From Nocardia sp. (GTDB lineage: Bacteria > Actinomycetota > Actinomycetes > Mycobacteriales > Mycobacteriaceae), in assembly GCF_025465275.1 (NCBI RefSeq), contig NZ_JAODNK010000062.1:62001-126000 (forward strand): a stretch of DNA of 64,000 nucleotides. The letters run 5' to 3'. The notes below the pieces were generated by a model that was not told the origin of the DNA, made no database searches, and was given only the letters and a program-made list of their open reading frames with translations. Positions 26,318 to 35,036 of the stretch are shown here, piece after piece (the first letter of the stretch is position 1; each line of letters starts with the position of its first letter). Position numbers and translations under genes: made by a program.

Positions 26318-27130
26318 CTACGAGATATGCGCGACGCCGCCGAGCATGGAGACGGCCTCCGCGCGCGGATGCGGCCGCCATTCATCCGGCCGCCATGCCG
26401 TCACCGAGGTGATGCCCGGCGCGACCATTTCGAATCCGGTGAAGAATTTCGCGAACTCGGCGCTGGAGCGGAGCTGGAAGGGAACTCCGCTGCGCAGATT
26501 GGCCTCGCTGGTGCGCGCCAGGTCCTCATCGTCGAGGAAGTCGTTGGTGGCATGCGACATGACCAGGTGGCTGCCCGGCGGCAGCGCGTCGCAGAGCGTG
26601 CGCACCAGCTCGTAGGGGCGGGTGTCGTCGGTGAAGAAGTGCATGATGGCGACCAGCATCAGCGCCACCGGCTTGTTCAGATCCAGAGTGGCCAGCAGAT
26701 CCGGATGGGACAGAATCCGCTCCGGATCGCGGAGGTCGGCGTCCAGGTAGGCGGTCGCGCCCTCGGGGGAGCTGTCGAGCAGGGTGCGCGCGTGCACCAG
26801 CACGATGGGGTCGTTGTCCACGTAGACGATGCGCGATTCGGGGGCGATGCCCTGGGCGATCTCGTGCACATTGCCCGCGGTGGGCAGGCCCGCGCCGATG
26901 TCCAGGAACTGGCGGATGCCGGTTTCGGCGGTCAGGTACGCGGCCACTCGGCGCAGGAAGTTGCGGTTCTCCACCGCGGCCAGCCGGACGGTCGGGAAGG
27001 CCTCGGCGACCGCGTCGGCGGACTCGCGGTCGGCGGCGAAATTGTCCTTACCGCCGAGCCAATAGTCGTAACGACGGGCCGGATGCGGTTTGGTGGTGTC
27101 GATCCGCTCCGCTGCCGATTCCGAGTTCAC
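26318..27130 (-). CDS. SAM-dependent methyltransferase, DUF574 type
   Basis: A 270-residue protein of the Methyltransf_19 (DUF574) family, abundant in actinomycetes. Diagnostic features: N-terminal ARRYDYWLGGKDNFAADR, SAM-binding FLDIGAGLPTAGNVHE, IVYVDNDPIVLVHAR and VALMLVAIMHFFTDD. The start is GTG at 27130, 35 bases from the divergent P450 gene. Substrates of this family are largely unknown. Its 3' end abuts the roadblock gene convergently. Confidence 0.92.
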   Translation of the reverse strand: MNSESAAERIDTTKPHPARRYDYWLGGKDNFAADRESADAVAEAFPTVRLAAVENRNFLRRVAAYLTAETGIRQFLDIGAGLPTAGNVHEIAQGIAPESRIVYVDNDPIVLVHARTLLDSSPEGATAYLDADLRDPERILSHPDLLATLDLNKPVALMLVAIMHFFTDDTRPYELVRTLCDALPPGSHLVMSHATNDFLDDEDLARTSEANLRSGVPFQLRSSAEFAKFFTGFEMVAPGITSVTAWRPDEWRPHPRAEAVSMLGGVAHIS

Positions 27131-27164
27131 TACGCTCCCAATCCAATTCGATTAGTGTTTGCTC

Positions 27165-28340
27165 ATGTCGCGCTACAGCCCATACGACTTCGAAGTTCAC
27201 GCCGATCCGTATCCCCACTATGCCAGGCTGCGTACCGAGTCTCCCGTCTACCGCAGCGATACCGACGATTTCTGGGCGCTCTCCCGGCATGCCGACGTGC
27301 TGGCCGCGCTCCGGGATTCGGAGCGTTTCTCCAGCGTGAACGGGCTGCGGATGGAGCCCGCCTTCTGGGGGCCGCAGGCGGAGCACTTCTTCTCCTTCGT
27401 CGCCATGGATCCGCCCAAGCACACCCGGCTGCGCGGTCTGGTGGCCCGCGCCTTCACCGCACACCGGGTGCAGTCGCTGGCCCCGCGACTACGGGAGATC
27501 GCGCGCGGCGTGCTGGACCCGCTGCTCGAGCGCGGCAGCTTCGATCTCATGGCCGATTTCGCGGGCCCGTTCCCGACCGATGTGATCTCCGAACTGGTCG
27601 GCGTGCCCGAGGCCGATCGCGAAATGATTCGCAAGCTCGGCATGGAGATCATGTACACCGATGAGGAGTCTGCCGATCTGCGGCCCGAGGCCATGCAGGC
27701 CATCGGCGCACTTGTCGGCTACTACACCGAGCTCACCATCGAACGCAGTAAGGAGCGCCGGGACGATCTGCTCTCCGGGCTGCTCGATGCCGCCGACGGT
27801 GACGACCGGCTGACGCCGGAGGAGATTGTCGGCGTTCTCATCCTGCTCGTGGGGGCCGGTATCGAGACCAGCATGCTGACCTTCGGCAATGCCTGGCATG
27901 CGGCCTGGCTGCACCCGGATCAGCGCCGCCTCGCCCTGGACGGGCGCGTCGAGGACTGGATCGATGAGGCCATGCGCTGGGATCCGTCGACGCAGAGCGC
28001 GCTGCGCACCACCACCGAAGCCATTTCGCTGCACGGGACGGATATCCCGGCGGGCGCCCGCATGCTGCTGCTCACCGGTGCGGCCAATCGCGATCCGGAG
28101 GTGTTCGCCGATCCGGACGCCTTCGATCTGGATCGCGACACCACTGCCTCGCTGGTCTTCGGCAGCGGCCGCCATCGCTGCCTCGGCTCGAATCTGGCGC
28201 TGCTGGAACTGCGTATCGCCTTGCAGGAGGTCGCCGCCGCCGTCTCCGACTACGAGATCGACGAGGCGGGCCTGCGCCGCATCCACTCCTCGAACAATCG
28301 CGGTTTCGCAAGCCTGCCGACCACCGTCACCCTCCGCTGA
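27165..28340 (+). CDS. Cytochrome P450
   Basis: A 391-residue soluble class I P450. The heme ligand is Cys339 in FGSGRHRCLGSNLA; the I-helix reads LVGAGIETS, with Ile-Glu-Thr replacing the usual A/G-D/E-T; the K-helix is DEAMRWDPSTQ rather than the canonical ExxR context EALR, giving E-x-x-R as EAMR. The ATG at 27165 is chosen over a TTG six bases upstream. Partners (ferredoxin, reductase) are not adjacent. It likely hydroxylates a lipid or specialised metabolite. Confidence 0.92.
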   Translation: MSRYSPYDFEVHADPYPHYARLRTESPVYRSDTDDFWALSRHADVLAALRDSERFSSVNGLRMEPAFWGPQAEHFFSFVAMDPPKHTRLRGLVARAFTAHRVQSLAPRLREIARGVLDPLLERGSFDLMADFAGPFPTDVISELVGVPEADREMIRKLGMEIMYTDEESADLRPEAMQAIGALVGYYTELTIERSKERRDDLLSGLLDAADGDDRLTPEEIVGVLILLVGAGIETSMLTFGNAWHAAWLHPDQRRLALDGRVEDWIDEAMRWDPSTQSALRTTTEAISLHGTDIPAGARMLLLTGAANRDPEVFADPDAFDLDRDTTASLVFGSGRHRCLGSNLALLELRIALQEVAAAVSDYEIDEAGLRRIHSSNNRGFASLPTTVTLR

Positions 28341-28462
28341 GCGCGGCCCCCGAGCTCAGGCGCGGGCTCGGTCTCGGGATGGGGCTCGGGATGGGGCTCG
28401 GGTAGCGCTCCGGCACAAGGATTTCGCAAAACGTTGAGCGCGTGCACTGCGGCACCTCTCGC

Positions 28463-28522
28463 CATCCCGGCATGCTTTTGGCCGGGATCCACCATGGATT
28501 CCGGCCACACCATGCCGGGATG
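28463..28522. repeat. REP-like nested palindrome
   Basis: Outer arms CATCCCGGCATG (28463-28474) and CATGCCGGGATG (28511-28522) are exact complements; inner arms GGCCGGGATCCA (28480-28491) and TGGATTCCGGCC (28495-28506) pair with one wobble. The unit folds into one long hairpin. A half unit recurs at 30273-30304. The surrounding 28341-28735 has no gene but includes short GGGCTCGGGAT-type tandem repeats at about 28370-28400. Confidence 0.7.
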
Positions 28523-28735
28523 ACAGGGCGTTCTCGGGCAAGCGCTCAGTTCTGTACGCGGGCCCAGGTTTCCGGGGGCTTGCTAAACGTTCATCCCCTA
28601 GTGGTCTGTGTCTCTTTTCTGACCGCCCGGAATAGCCTCGCCTTTGCTACGGTGGCCGAACCGTCGTCCTGCAGTGCTGCCGGATATTTGGGGCGGCGGT
28701 GATCTGCATGCACGGCAGCTGAGAGGACGGCGTCA

Positions 28736-30238
28736 ATGTCCCTACCGGTTGCTGCCTGGACGAGCCCGGTGGTGCGTCGTAAACCCGCTGACGTCGCTGA
28801 ATTCCTGGAAATTGTGGCAGAGCCGAAGCCTTTGCGGCGCATGCCACGCGCACCGAAAATCCCATTGGCTCCGGCCCAGGAACGCATGTGGCATGCGGCC
28901 GCCGCCGGCTACTCGGCTGACTGGAATGTTGCTCGTGCGTTTCGTATTCGTGGACAGGCGGTAAATATTGCCGCGCTGGTGGCAGCCCTCGACGATGTGA
29001 TGCGGCGGCACGCGCCGCTGCGCACCTGCTATCCGGCCACCGCGCGCGGGCCCATCCAGGTGGTCATGGATGCCGATGTGGCGCGGATCGAGGTGGCCGT
29101 GGTCGACAGCTTCGCGGGGGAGCTCACCGAGCGGCTCGCCGAATTCAGCGGCGACGCCTTCGATCTCGCCACCGAGGTGCCGATCCGGGCTCGCGTCTAT
29201 CGGCTCGGCGCGCGGGATGTGGTGCTGGCCCTGGTGATTCACCACATCTCCTTGGACGGCGCCTCGATCGGGCCGCTGCTGCGGGATCTGGTCACCGCGT
29301 ATGGGGCCAGGACCGCGCGGCAGGAGCCCGCCTGGCCGCCGCTGCCGGTGGATTACATCGACTACACGCTGTGGAAGCACGAGTACCTGGGCGCGTACGA
29401 GGATCCGTGCAGCCGGGCCAGCACCCAGCTGCGGTACTGGGCCAATAATCTTGTCGGTCGCCCCATGCCGCTCGAATTGCCCTATGACAGAACATGTTCA
29501 GTCCACCGCGAGGCCGCCGGGGATCTCGTTCAGGTGCGGCTCGACGCCGATATCCACCGGGATCTGCTGTGCCGCGCACGGCGGGCGGGTTCGAGTGTCT
29601 TCATGATGCTGCAGACCGCCTTCGCGGTGAGTGTGGCGGCTCTCGCGAAATCGTCGGATGTCACGGTGGCGACCGCGGTCTCCGGTCGGGATGATCCGCT
29701 GCTCGCCGATATTGTCGGCAATCTGGCCGACGACGTCCTCATGCGCATCCGCCTGGACCGCGCCGCCGATATGACCGAACTGCTCGAGCAGGTCCGCCGG
29801 GTTGCGCTGGCGGCCTTCGCGAATCCGGATACCTCCAATCCCCGGCTGCTGCGCTGCCTCCCGCAGGACCCGAGCCACCCGCTCTTCCAAGCCACCCTGA
29901 TCCTGCAGCGCGCCGAGGCCGATACGCCCGGAGCGGTGGCAGGCCGCGGGCTGACGGTGACCGAGGTGCCGACCGGCGTGGTGCGCGCCAAACACGATCT
30001 GGAGTTCGGGCTCACCGAGCATTACGACCACACCGGTGCGCCCACCGGCATCGACGGCCCCTTCCTCTACCCGATCGCACTGTTCGACCGCGAGACCGCC
30101 GAGCGCTTCGTCGAAAAGTTCCACGCCACAGTGCGATTGATCGCCACAGGCTATGACGGCCCCCTCACCCCGCTACTGGACAGCGCCCCGCGCCGCCGCA
30201 GCCGCCGCGCCGGCCGCCCCCGCCCCACCTCCTGCTGA
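28736..30238 (+). CDS. Stand-alone condensation-domain (NRPS-type) protein
   Basis: A 500-residue protein formed by one condensation/acyltransferase domain. Core motif HHxxxDG is intact as HHISLDG (from residue 169); the early motif IPLAPAQERMWHA and the late SHPLFQATLIL are present, while the usual NT-containing C5 motif is replaced by IVGNLADDVLMRIRL. There is no adenylation or carrier domain in the window. It could couple an amine or alcohol to an acyl carrier protein made elsewhere, or act as a PapA-like acyltransferase on a lipid. The tail is Arg-rich. A REP-like element precedes the gene. Confidence 0.85.
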   Translation: MSLPVAAWTSPVVRRKPADVAEFLEIVAEPKPLRRMPRAPKIPLAPAQERMWHAAAAGYSADWNVARAFRIRGQAVNIAALVAALDDVMRRHAPLRTCYPATARGPIQVVMDADVARIEVAVVDSFAGELTERLAEFSGDAFDLATEVPIRARVYRLGARDVVLALVIHHISLDGASIGPLLRDLVTAYGARTARQEPAWPPLPVDYIDYTLWKHEYLGAYEDPCSRASTQLRYWANNLVGRPMPLELPYDRTCSVHREAAGDLVQVRLDADIHRDLLCRARRAGSSVFMMLQTAFAVSVAALAKSSDVTVATAVSGRDDPLLADIVGNLADDVLMRIRLDRAADMTELLEQVRRVALAAFANPDTSNPRLLRCLPQDPSHPLFQATLILQRAEADTPGAVAGRGLTVTEVPTGVVRAKHDLEFGLTEHYDHTGAPTGIDGPFLYPIALFDRETAERFVEKFHATVRLIATGYDGPLTPLLDSAPRRRSRRAGRPRPTSC

Positions 30239-30272
30239 ACAGCATCTCTGAGCATGCGTGCTGTAGCCCCTC

Positions 30273-30304
30273 GTCATGCCGGCATGCTTTTGGCCGGGAT
30301 CCAC
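30273..30304. repeat. Half copy of the REP-like element
   Basis: The left half of the 28463-28522 element recurs here with one or two changes (GCATGCTTTTGGCCGGGATC shared) in the 76-base gap between the condensation-domain and GAP1-like genes, which converge. Its own GCCGGC core can still fold weakly. Confidence 0.65.
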
Positions 30305-30314
30305 ACGAACTACT

Positions 30315-32528
30315 TCAGCGCCCGAACAGCGTGCGCCGCGCTTTCTTCGGCCGTTCGAGTGGCTGTAGTCGCGGGGGATGGGCCGCGGTGGGGTCCAGGC
30401 TCACCAGATTGGCGATGCGGCGCGGTAGGTCGAAATGGATACGCAGGTAGGGCCATCCGCCTGCGAGGACGGTGACCAGCTCTTCCGTGGCCGGTTCCAG
30501 CGCGCAGACCGCATGCAGCAGGGTGAGCGGTTCGAGATCGCGCTGCCGGGCGCAGGTCGTAATCAGGGCGGGCAGCTGCTCGCGCGATACGCATCCGAGA
30601 ATCTGCTGCAGCACCGGCGCGCCACCGGCGGTGGTGGATCGGCCCGACATACAGGCGGCGACGAACTCCATATCGGAATCGATTGCGGCGCGCAGGATCT
30701 CGAAGTTCTCCTCGATTATCAGCGGGTCGTCGTCGGCGGCGTGGATGATGCCGGACACCTCGGCCTTCGTCCAACTGCCCCTGTTCCGGCTGCGCTGGAA
30801 CATACTGTGGCGCAGCCGAGAACGCGTCGGTTCCGGCTGCTCGGCATCGAGCACGGTCAGGGTCTCCAATGCCTGCGGCAGGCCGAGAGTTCGCCGCAGT
30901 GCGGGCCATGCGGGTTGTAGCGCTTCGACCAGCTCCGCCGGTTCCGCGCGCACAATGGTGACGGCCTTCATGAGTTCGAAGGCGTCAACGCCCGTATAGC
31001 GCATGCACTCGGTGATCAACGGCGCCAGGCGATCAGCCGGCGCACAGGCCATGAGCTGTTCGAGGAGATAGCGGTCGCGGCTGGTGCAGGAGGCGTTCAC
31101 CATGAGCTGCGCGACGATCGGCAGATGGGTGTACATGGCGCTGCGCAGCAGCTGACTGCTGCCGGTGTGCACGGCCGGATCATTGATCTCGGCGCGTACC
31201 GTCTCGTACACCAGGGCTCGATCGCGGGATCCGATGGTGAACTCGCGCAGGGCGCGATGTTGTTGCAGCCGTTCGACAACCAGGCTCCGATCGGCGGCTT
31301 CGCCGGTGGTCCAGTCGTGCTGTAGCTGCGGCCATACGGTTTTCGCATCGCTCGCGGTGAGCGTGCCGGTCTCGAGCCGCTGAAATGCCGAGGCGGTCAC
31401 GACTTCGCTGATATCGAAGCCGAGCTGATGGGCGACCTGTGTGGCGCGGTTGCGGCGGCGATTGTCGTTCATGACGCACTCGATCAGCGTCTGTTCGAAA
31501 GCGGTACGCACACTCGGCAGGTGGTCCATATGCGCCAATGCTGAGGTGACACCGGTCTTGTCGAGAGCCAGATGGATCGCGCGCCGGGCGATCGTGGTGT
31601 CGTCGAACCACTCCGGGGCCAGGCCGGGGTCGGTGATCACCTGCACCAGCTGGGCATCGTCGAGCAGTGCGGGATCGACCGTGCGCAGGTGCTGCTGGTA
31701 GCACCACTGCCGGATTTCGTGCACGGTCGCGAGTTCGGAGGGCAGCGCTATACCGGCGCGGCGGTGCTCGACAATGGTCCGGCCGAGGTTCTGGTAGGTG
31801 TCCCCGGGTTCTTCGGCGGAGCTGTCCGGGTTGATGGTGACGCGATCGGGCGGCGGGGTGTCGCGGCCGATGGCGGTCACGATCGACAGGGCTTCGGACG
31901 GCTGGCCGGGTCCGGTCGAGAATGTCAACTCCCGCAAGGCATCTCGCGGGAGGATCCCGTACAGCGCCTTCATCATGGTGACGGCGTCCCGGGCGCCGGC
32001 GACATGCAGGGTGATTCCCGGACCCTGGCCCGCGAGGTGTGCGAGCACCGAGCCGACGAGCACCGGCAGCCACGGGTCCACGAGCGCGGCCGCGGTCGCG
32101 GCGGCGAAGATCTGCTCGTCCGGTTCCGGTGCGGGGTCGGCCGGTGGCCAGTGCTCGTTCGGGGAATCCGACCCGTTCAACGACGTCCGCAATTCGCCGG
32201 ACTCGTGCAGCCACAAGGCCGTAATCCCGTCCAGCGCACCGCATTCACCCGCAATGAGATGCGTGATGCAGGTGCCCGGACGCACATCCGACGGCGTCTT
32301 CAGACCCGCGACCGCCAGACCGCGGGCGATCCGGAATTCCAGTACAAAAGATTCGGGTGCCGCCGAGTATTCGCCGTCGGGCAGTGTCACCAGCGAGCCG
32401 AGCTCGCGCACAGTCGAACCCAGTGCGGCAGGCCAGTTTCCGGACCGCGCCACGACACCGACTCCGGCGCCGGATGATTCGAGATTGACCAGTGCCCACC
32501 CGCACAGCAGTTGCGGAAATCCTGTCAT
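30315..32528 (-). CDS. GAP1-like GTPase-associated protein
   Basis: A 737-residue protein whose ATG (32528) overlaps the GTPase stop by ATGA. The N-terminus (MTGFPQLLCGWALVNLESSG ... GVGVVARSGNW) and THLIAGECGALDGITALWL resemble the GAP1 N-terminal domain; the middle third (LTFSTGPGQPSEALSIVTAI) the GAP1 middle domain; and the long helical C-terminal part the GAP1 C domain, with repeated helical hairpins. No catalytic motif is seen. Proteins of this type accompany double-GTPase proteins in predicted conflict systems and may act as their partner or effector-loading platform. It is the last gene of the kinase-GTPase operon. An apparent N-terminal extension to 33098 is a shadow of the GTPase gene. 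Confidence 0.75.
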   Translation of the reverse strand: MTGFPQLLCGWALVNLESSGAGVGVVARSGNWPAALGSTVRELGSLVTLPDGEYSAAPESFVLEFRIARGLAVAGLKTPSDVRPGTCITHLIAGECGALDGITALWLHESGELRTSLNGSDSPNEHWPPADPAPEPDEQIFAAATAAALVDPWLPVLVGSVLAHLAGQGPGITLHVAGARDAVTMMKALYGILPRDALRELTFSTGPGQPSEALSIVTAIGRDTPPPDRVTINPDSSAEEPGDTYQNLGRTIVEHRRAGIALPSELATVHEIRQWCYQQHLRTVDPALLDDAQLVQVITDPGLAPEWFDDTTIARRAIHLALDKTGVTSALAHMDHLPSVRTAFEQTLIECVMNDNRRRNRATQVAHQLGFDISEVVTASAFQRLETGTLTASDAKTVWPQLQHDWTTGEAADRSLVVERLQQHRALREFTIGSRDRALVYETVRAEINDPAVHTGSSQLLRSAMYTHLPIVAQLMVNASCTSRDRYLLEQLMACAPADRLAPLITECMRYTGVDAFELMKAVTIVRAEPAELVEALQPAWPALRRTLGLPQALETLTVLDAEQPEPTRSRLRHSMFQRSRNRGSWTKAEVSGIIHAADDDPLIIEENFEILRAAIDSDMEFVAACMSGRSTTAGGAPVLQQILGCVSREQLPALITTCARQRDLEPLTLLHAVCALEPATEELVTVLAGGWPYLRIHFDLPRRIANLVSLDPTAAHPPRLQPLERPKKARRTLFGR

Positions 32529-33715
32529 CGGTACGCCCGTAGTTCCTCGATCATGTCCAGCATGTAGACCACCGGATCGGCGGCGCCGTACGGCTTGAAT
32601 ACCGGATACGTGCCATTGCTTCGCTTTCCGCAGCCCACCGCCGAGACCGGGAAGTACATATTCCAGGGGAAGTGGATGGACAGCGCCGAATCGACGGCCG
32701 GAAACAGCCGCCGCACCAGGTTTCTGGTGATCTCGCTGCGCTGCACGATCTGGACCGGATCGTAGGAGTTGCCCGAGCCATTGCTGCTCACCGGGCTGTC
32801 CGACCAATTCGACGGTGGTGCAACCATATTCAGATCGGGCAGATCGATCAGAGACAGCAGATCGGTCTTGGCGACAATGGTCGAGACGTGCACCCGTGGC
32901 GGTTCGATCGGCAGCTGGATGGGGTAGCTGTTGGCCGCCCGCCAGAGCTTGGCGATCTGATCGATCATGAGCGTGGTGCGGCCGACGGTCTGCGAATGTT
33001 CGACGACATTTGCCAGGCTCTCCTGATCGTCGGGATCGGCCTGTTCCCGCATGAGCGCCAGATACTGCTTGTTCAGCGTCGAGGGCACCACGAACCACAG
33101 GAAATCAGCGACCGCCAAGTGCGGACTCACCCGGGCGGCGACCGCGCCGTCGGCAATATCCTCACCCGCCACATCGATGAAGGCGAGATTGACGGCGCTC
33201 GCGGTGTGCACCGAATACACCGTCACCAGCAGGGGTTTGCGCTGCTCCAACCCGGCCCAGGTATGACCCTGCGTATGCCGCTGCGTCGAGGTGGAGATGC
33301 CGTCGACAAGGCGGGTCTGCTCCATTGCCATGCGTCGCGGCCCGGTGGCGTCGAGCGCGCGGCGTTCCAGGAGGCGGGCCTCCAGGGCGGTCCAGAGGCT
33401 CGCCGATTTGGGGGAGACGATGAAGGAAAACCGGGCGGCGAGCGTCGGATCGTTCATCATCGAGTGGATCATGGAGACGATCAGGTGGCTCTTGGAGGAC
33501 GCCGATTCGCCGACGAAGCCGATCACCTTCGTCGGATGGTCGAGTATGACCGGATCGATCTCACATCCGTTCGGGCAGCGCAGATTCAGCTTGTCGAAAT
33601 AGGTTTCGATCTGCTTGGCGTGGCCGCCGTTGCGCTGGCGGATGACGGTGTACCAGCGATTGCGCTCGCGGTCGTAGGTGAATTCGTTCAGGCAGTTCAG
33701 GCAGACGGTTCTCAC
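32525..33715 (-). CDS. Zinc-ribbon GTPase, double-GTPase-2-like
   Basis: A 396-residue protein from a GTG with GAGG eight bases upstream. An N-terminal zinc ribbon (C5-x2-C8 and C47-x3-C51) precedes a P-loop GESASSKSH (from residue 69), an unusual Ser-rich Walker A. A DxxG motif occurs in AFIDVAGEDIAD, and AKTDLL fits the guanine-specific NKxD position, so a GTPase is likely. The rest contains the insertions seen in DO-GTPase2 proteins. It lies 10 bases after the membrane microprotein gene and overlaps the GAP1-like gene, so all are one operon. Confidence 0.75.
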   Translation of the reverse strand: MRTVCLNCLNEFTYDRERNRWYTVIRQRNGGHAKQIETYFDKLNLRCPNGCEIDPVILDHPTKVIGFVGESASSKSHLIVSMIHSMMNDPTLAARFSFIVSPKSASLWTALEARLLERRALDATGPRRMAMEQTRLVDGISTSTQRHTQGHTWAGLEQRKPLLVTVYSVHTASAVNLAFIDVAGEDIADGAVAARVSPHLAVADFLWFVVPSTLNKQYLALMREQADPDDQESLANVVEHSQTVGRTTLMIDQIAKLWRAANSYPIQLPIEPPRVHVSTIVAKTDLLSLIDLPDLNMVAPPSNWSDSPVSSNGSGNSYDPVQIVQRSEITRNLVRRLFPAVDSALSIHFPWNMYFPVSAVGCGKRSNGTYPVFKPYGAADPVVYMLDMIEELRAYR

Positions 33716-33725
33716 GCTGGATGCC

Positions 33726-33851
33726 TCACGTGAGCACCGCCAGGGTGAATACCGCGAGTGTGCACGCGAAGCACACCGCGCCCACCCGGAATGCCGTCCA
33801 AAGCCAGTACGACGCACGCGATCCCGGGTACACATAGCGCTGCCATGCCAT
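33726..33851 (-). CDS. 41-residue single-span membrane microprotein
   Basis: ATG at 33851 to TGA at 33726, beginning MAWQRYVYPGSRASYWLWTA and ending ACTLAVFTLAVLT. Residues about 15-41 form one hydrophobic helix after an aromatic, basic head. It fills the gap between the kinase stop (30 bases upstream) and the GTPase start (10 bases downstream) on the same strand. The compact spacing and composition support a real gene; it is too short for most gene finders. Role is unknown: membrane anchor, sensor or toxin-like effector of the operon are possible. Confidence 0.6.
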   Translation of the reverse strand: MAWQRYVYPGSRASYWLWTAFRVGAVCFACTLAVFTLAVLT

Positions 33852-33881
33852 TCCCACCTGTCGATTTCTCACCACTTCACC

Positions 33882-34961
33882 TCACACGAACTTCCCGGCC
33901 TGCACGAGCAACCAGGCGAGCAGCAGGAAGACGAGGCCGCCGAGCAGGATTCCGGCAGTCGCGGCGACCGCGAACAATGCGGCGACATAGCGGTAGTCGT
34001 CCTTGGACAGCCCGGCTAGCAGCCGCTGCCGCGAGGCCAGCGCTGGAATCAGGAAGAAATTCCAGGTCGACGAATAGACCAGCGGGTCAGGGCTTTCCAC
34101 CTCCGGCTCGCGGAGCGCACCGGGGGTCAGCACCGAGGTCTGGGTCTGTCGCAGTTGGTCCGGGCGTGTGGTCCGGGTGGCGTTCGATACCCGTTCGATC
34201 GCTTCGCTGAAGTAGTGCTGGAACTCCGCCGCCGACCGGTGCCGCTGCGCCGGATCCGGTGAAAGTGACCGATCCAGCACAACTTTGAGTTCCTCCGGAA
34301 TGCCGGCCGGGCCGTAGGCGCGGGGGAGTATCTCGGAGCAGACCACGGCGAAGGAATACACATCGCTGAGATGGGTGATCTGCCCGTGGTGCAGATACTC
34401 CGGGGCCGAATAGTGTTGTGTGCCCAGTGCGTGCTGGGCCTGGGTGAGGCGCTGGATATTCTCGCGCATCTCGATGGCAATGCCGAAATCGGCGAGTTTC
34501 GCGGTGCCGTCCGGGCCGATCATAATGTTCTCGGGCTTGATATCCCGGTGCACAATGTGCTTGGAATGCGCGTACACGAGGCCGCTGAGTGCATCGGTGA
34601 GAATTCTGAGCAGACTCGGTAGCGACCAGTTCTCCGGGTGGCGCAGATGCTGGCGTAGGTTCTCGCCCGGAATGAACTCCATCACCAAGAACGGGTAGCG
34701 CCTGCGGTTTTCGATGAATACGCCAGCATCGTGCACCATAACGATATTCCCGCAGTTCATCTGCGCGGCAATATGCGCCTCGCGCTCGAACCGCTCCTGC
34801 TGAATCCGCTCATCCTGTTCCAGCGGTAGCAGACTCCCGGAATCGAGCACCTTCACCGCGACCCGGCGACGCAACTGCCTGTCCCACGCGTCCCAGACCT
34901 CGGCCATTCCCCCTCTGCCGACGAGTTCCCGAAGCTCGTAGCGGCCATTGATCAGCCTCAA
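33882..34961 (-). CDS. Membrane-anchored Hanks-type Ser/Thr protein kinase
   Basis: A 359-residue kinase with N-terminal catalytic domain: Gly loop GRGGMAEVWDAW, VAVKVL lysine, HRDIKPEN catalytic loop, ADFGIAIE metal site, and GTQHYSAPEYLHH in place of the usual APE region. The C-terminal 50 residues contain one or two hydrophobic helices (AALFAVAATAGILLGGLVFL), with only a short outward tail and no PASTA or sensor domain. It is the first gene of an operon with a microprotein, GTPase and GAP1-like protein, so it probably phosphorylates the GTPase or GAP1 partner on activation. The promoter should lie in 34962-35036. Confidence 0.9.
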   Translation of the reverse strand: MRLINGRYELRELVGRGGMAEVWDAWDRQLRRRVAVKVLDSGSLLPLEQDERIQQERFEREAHIAAQMNCGNIVMVHDAGVFIENRRRYPFLVMEFIPGENLRQHLRHPENWSLPSLLRILTDALSGLVYAHSKHIVHRDIKPENIMIGPDGTAKLADFGIAIEMRENIQRLTQAQHALGTQHYSAPEYLHHGQITHLSDVYSFAVVCSEILPRAYGPAGIPEELKVVLDRSLSPDPAQRHRSAAEFQHYFSEAIERVSNATRTTRPDQLRQTQTSVLTPGALREPEVESPDPLVYSSTWNFFLIPALASRQRLLAGLSKDDYRYVAALFAVAATAGILLGGLVFLLLAWLLVQAGKFV

Positions 34962-35036
34962 GCGCGTGCGATCCCTCCAAGCCCGACGGACTCCAAATCA
35001 CCGCCGAGTGTACGCGCGCCGCGCCGCCGCGCCTCC

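Noticed and set aside
27165..28340. P450 as a conservon cvnE gene of a complete conservon
   Set aside because: The sensor kinase and small GTPase of a conservon are not present nearby, so only a partial resemblance is claimed.
32529..33098. Upstream extension of the GAP1-like gene
   Set aside because: It is a shadow frame of the GTPase gene; the ATG at 32528 overlaps the GTPase stop as ATGA and begins the GAP1-like sequence.
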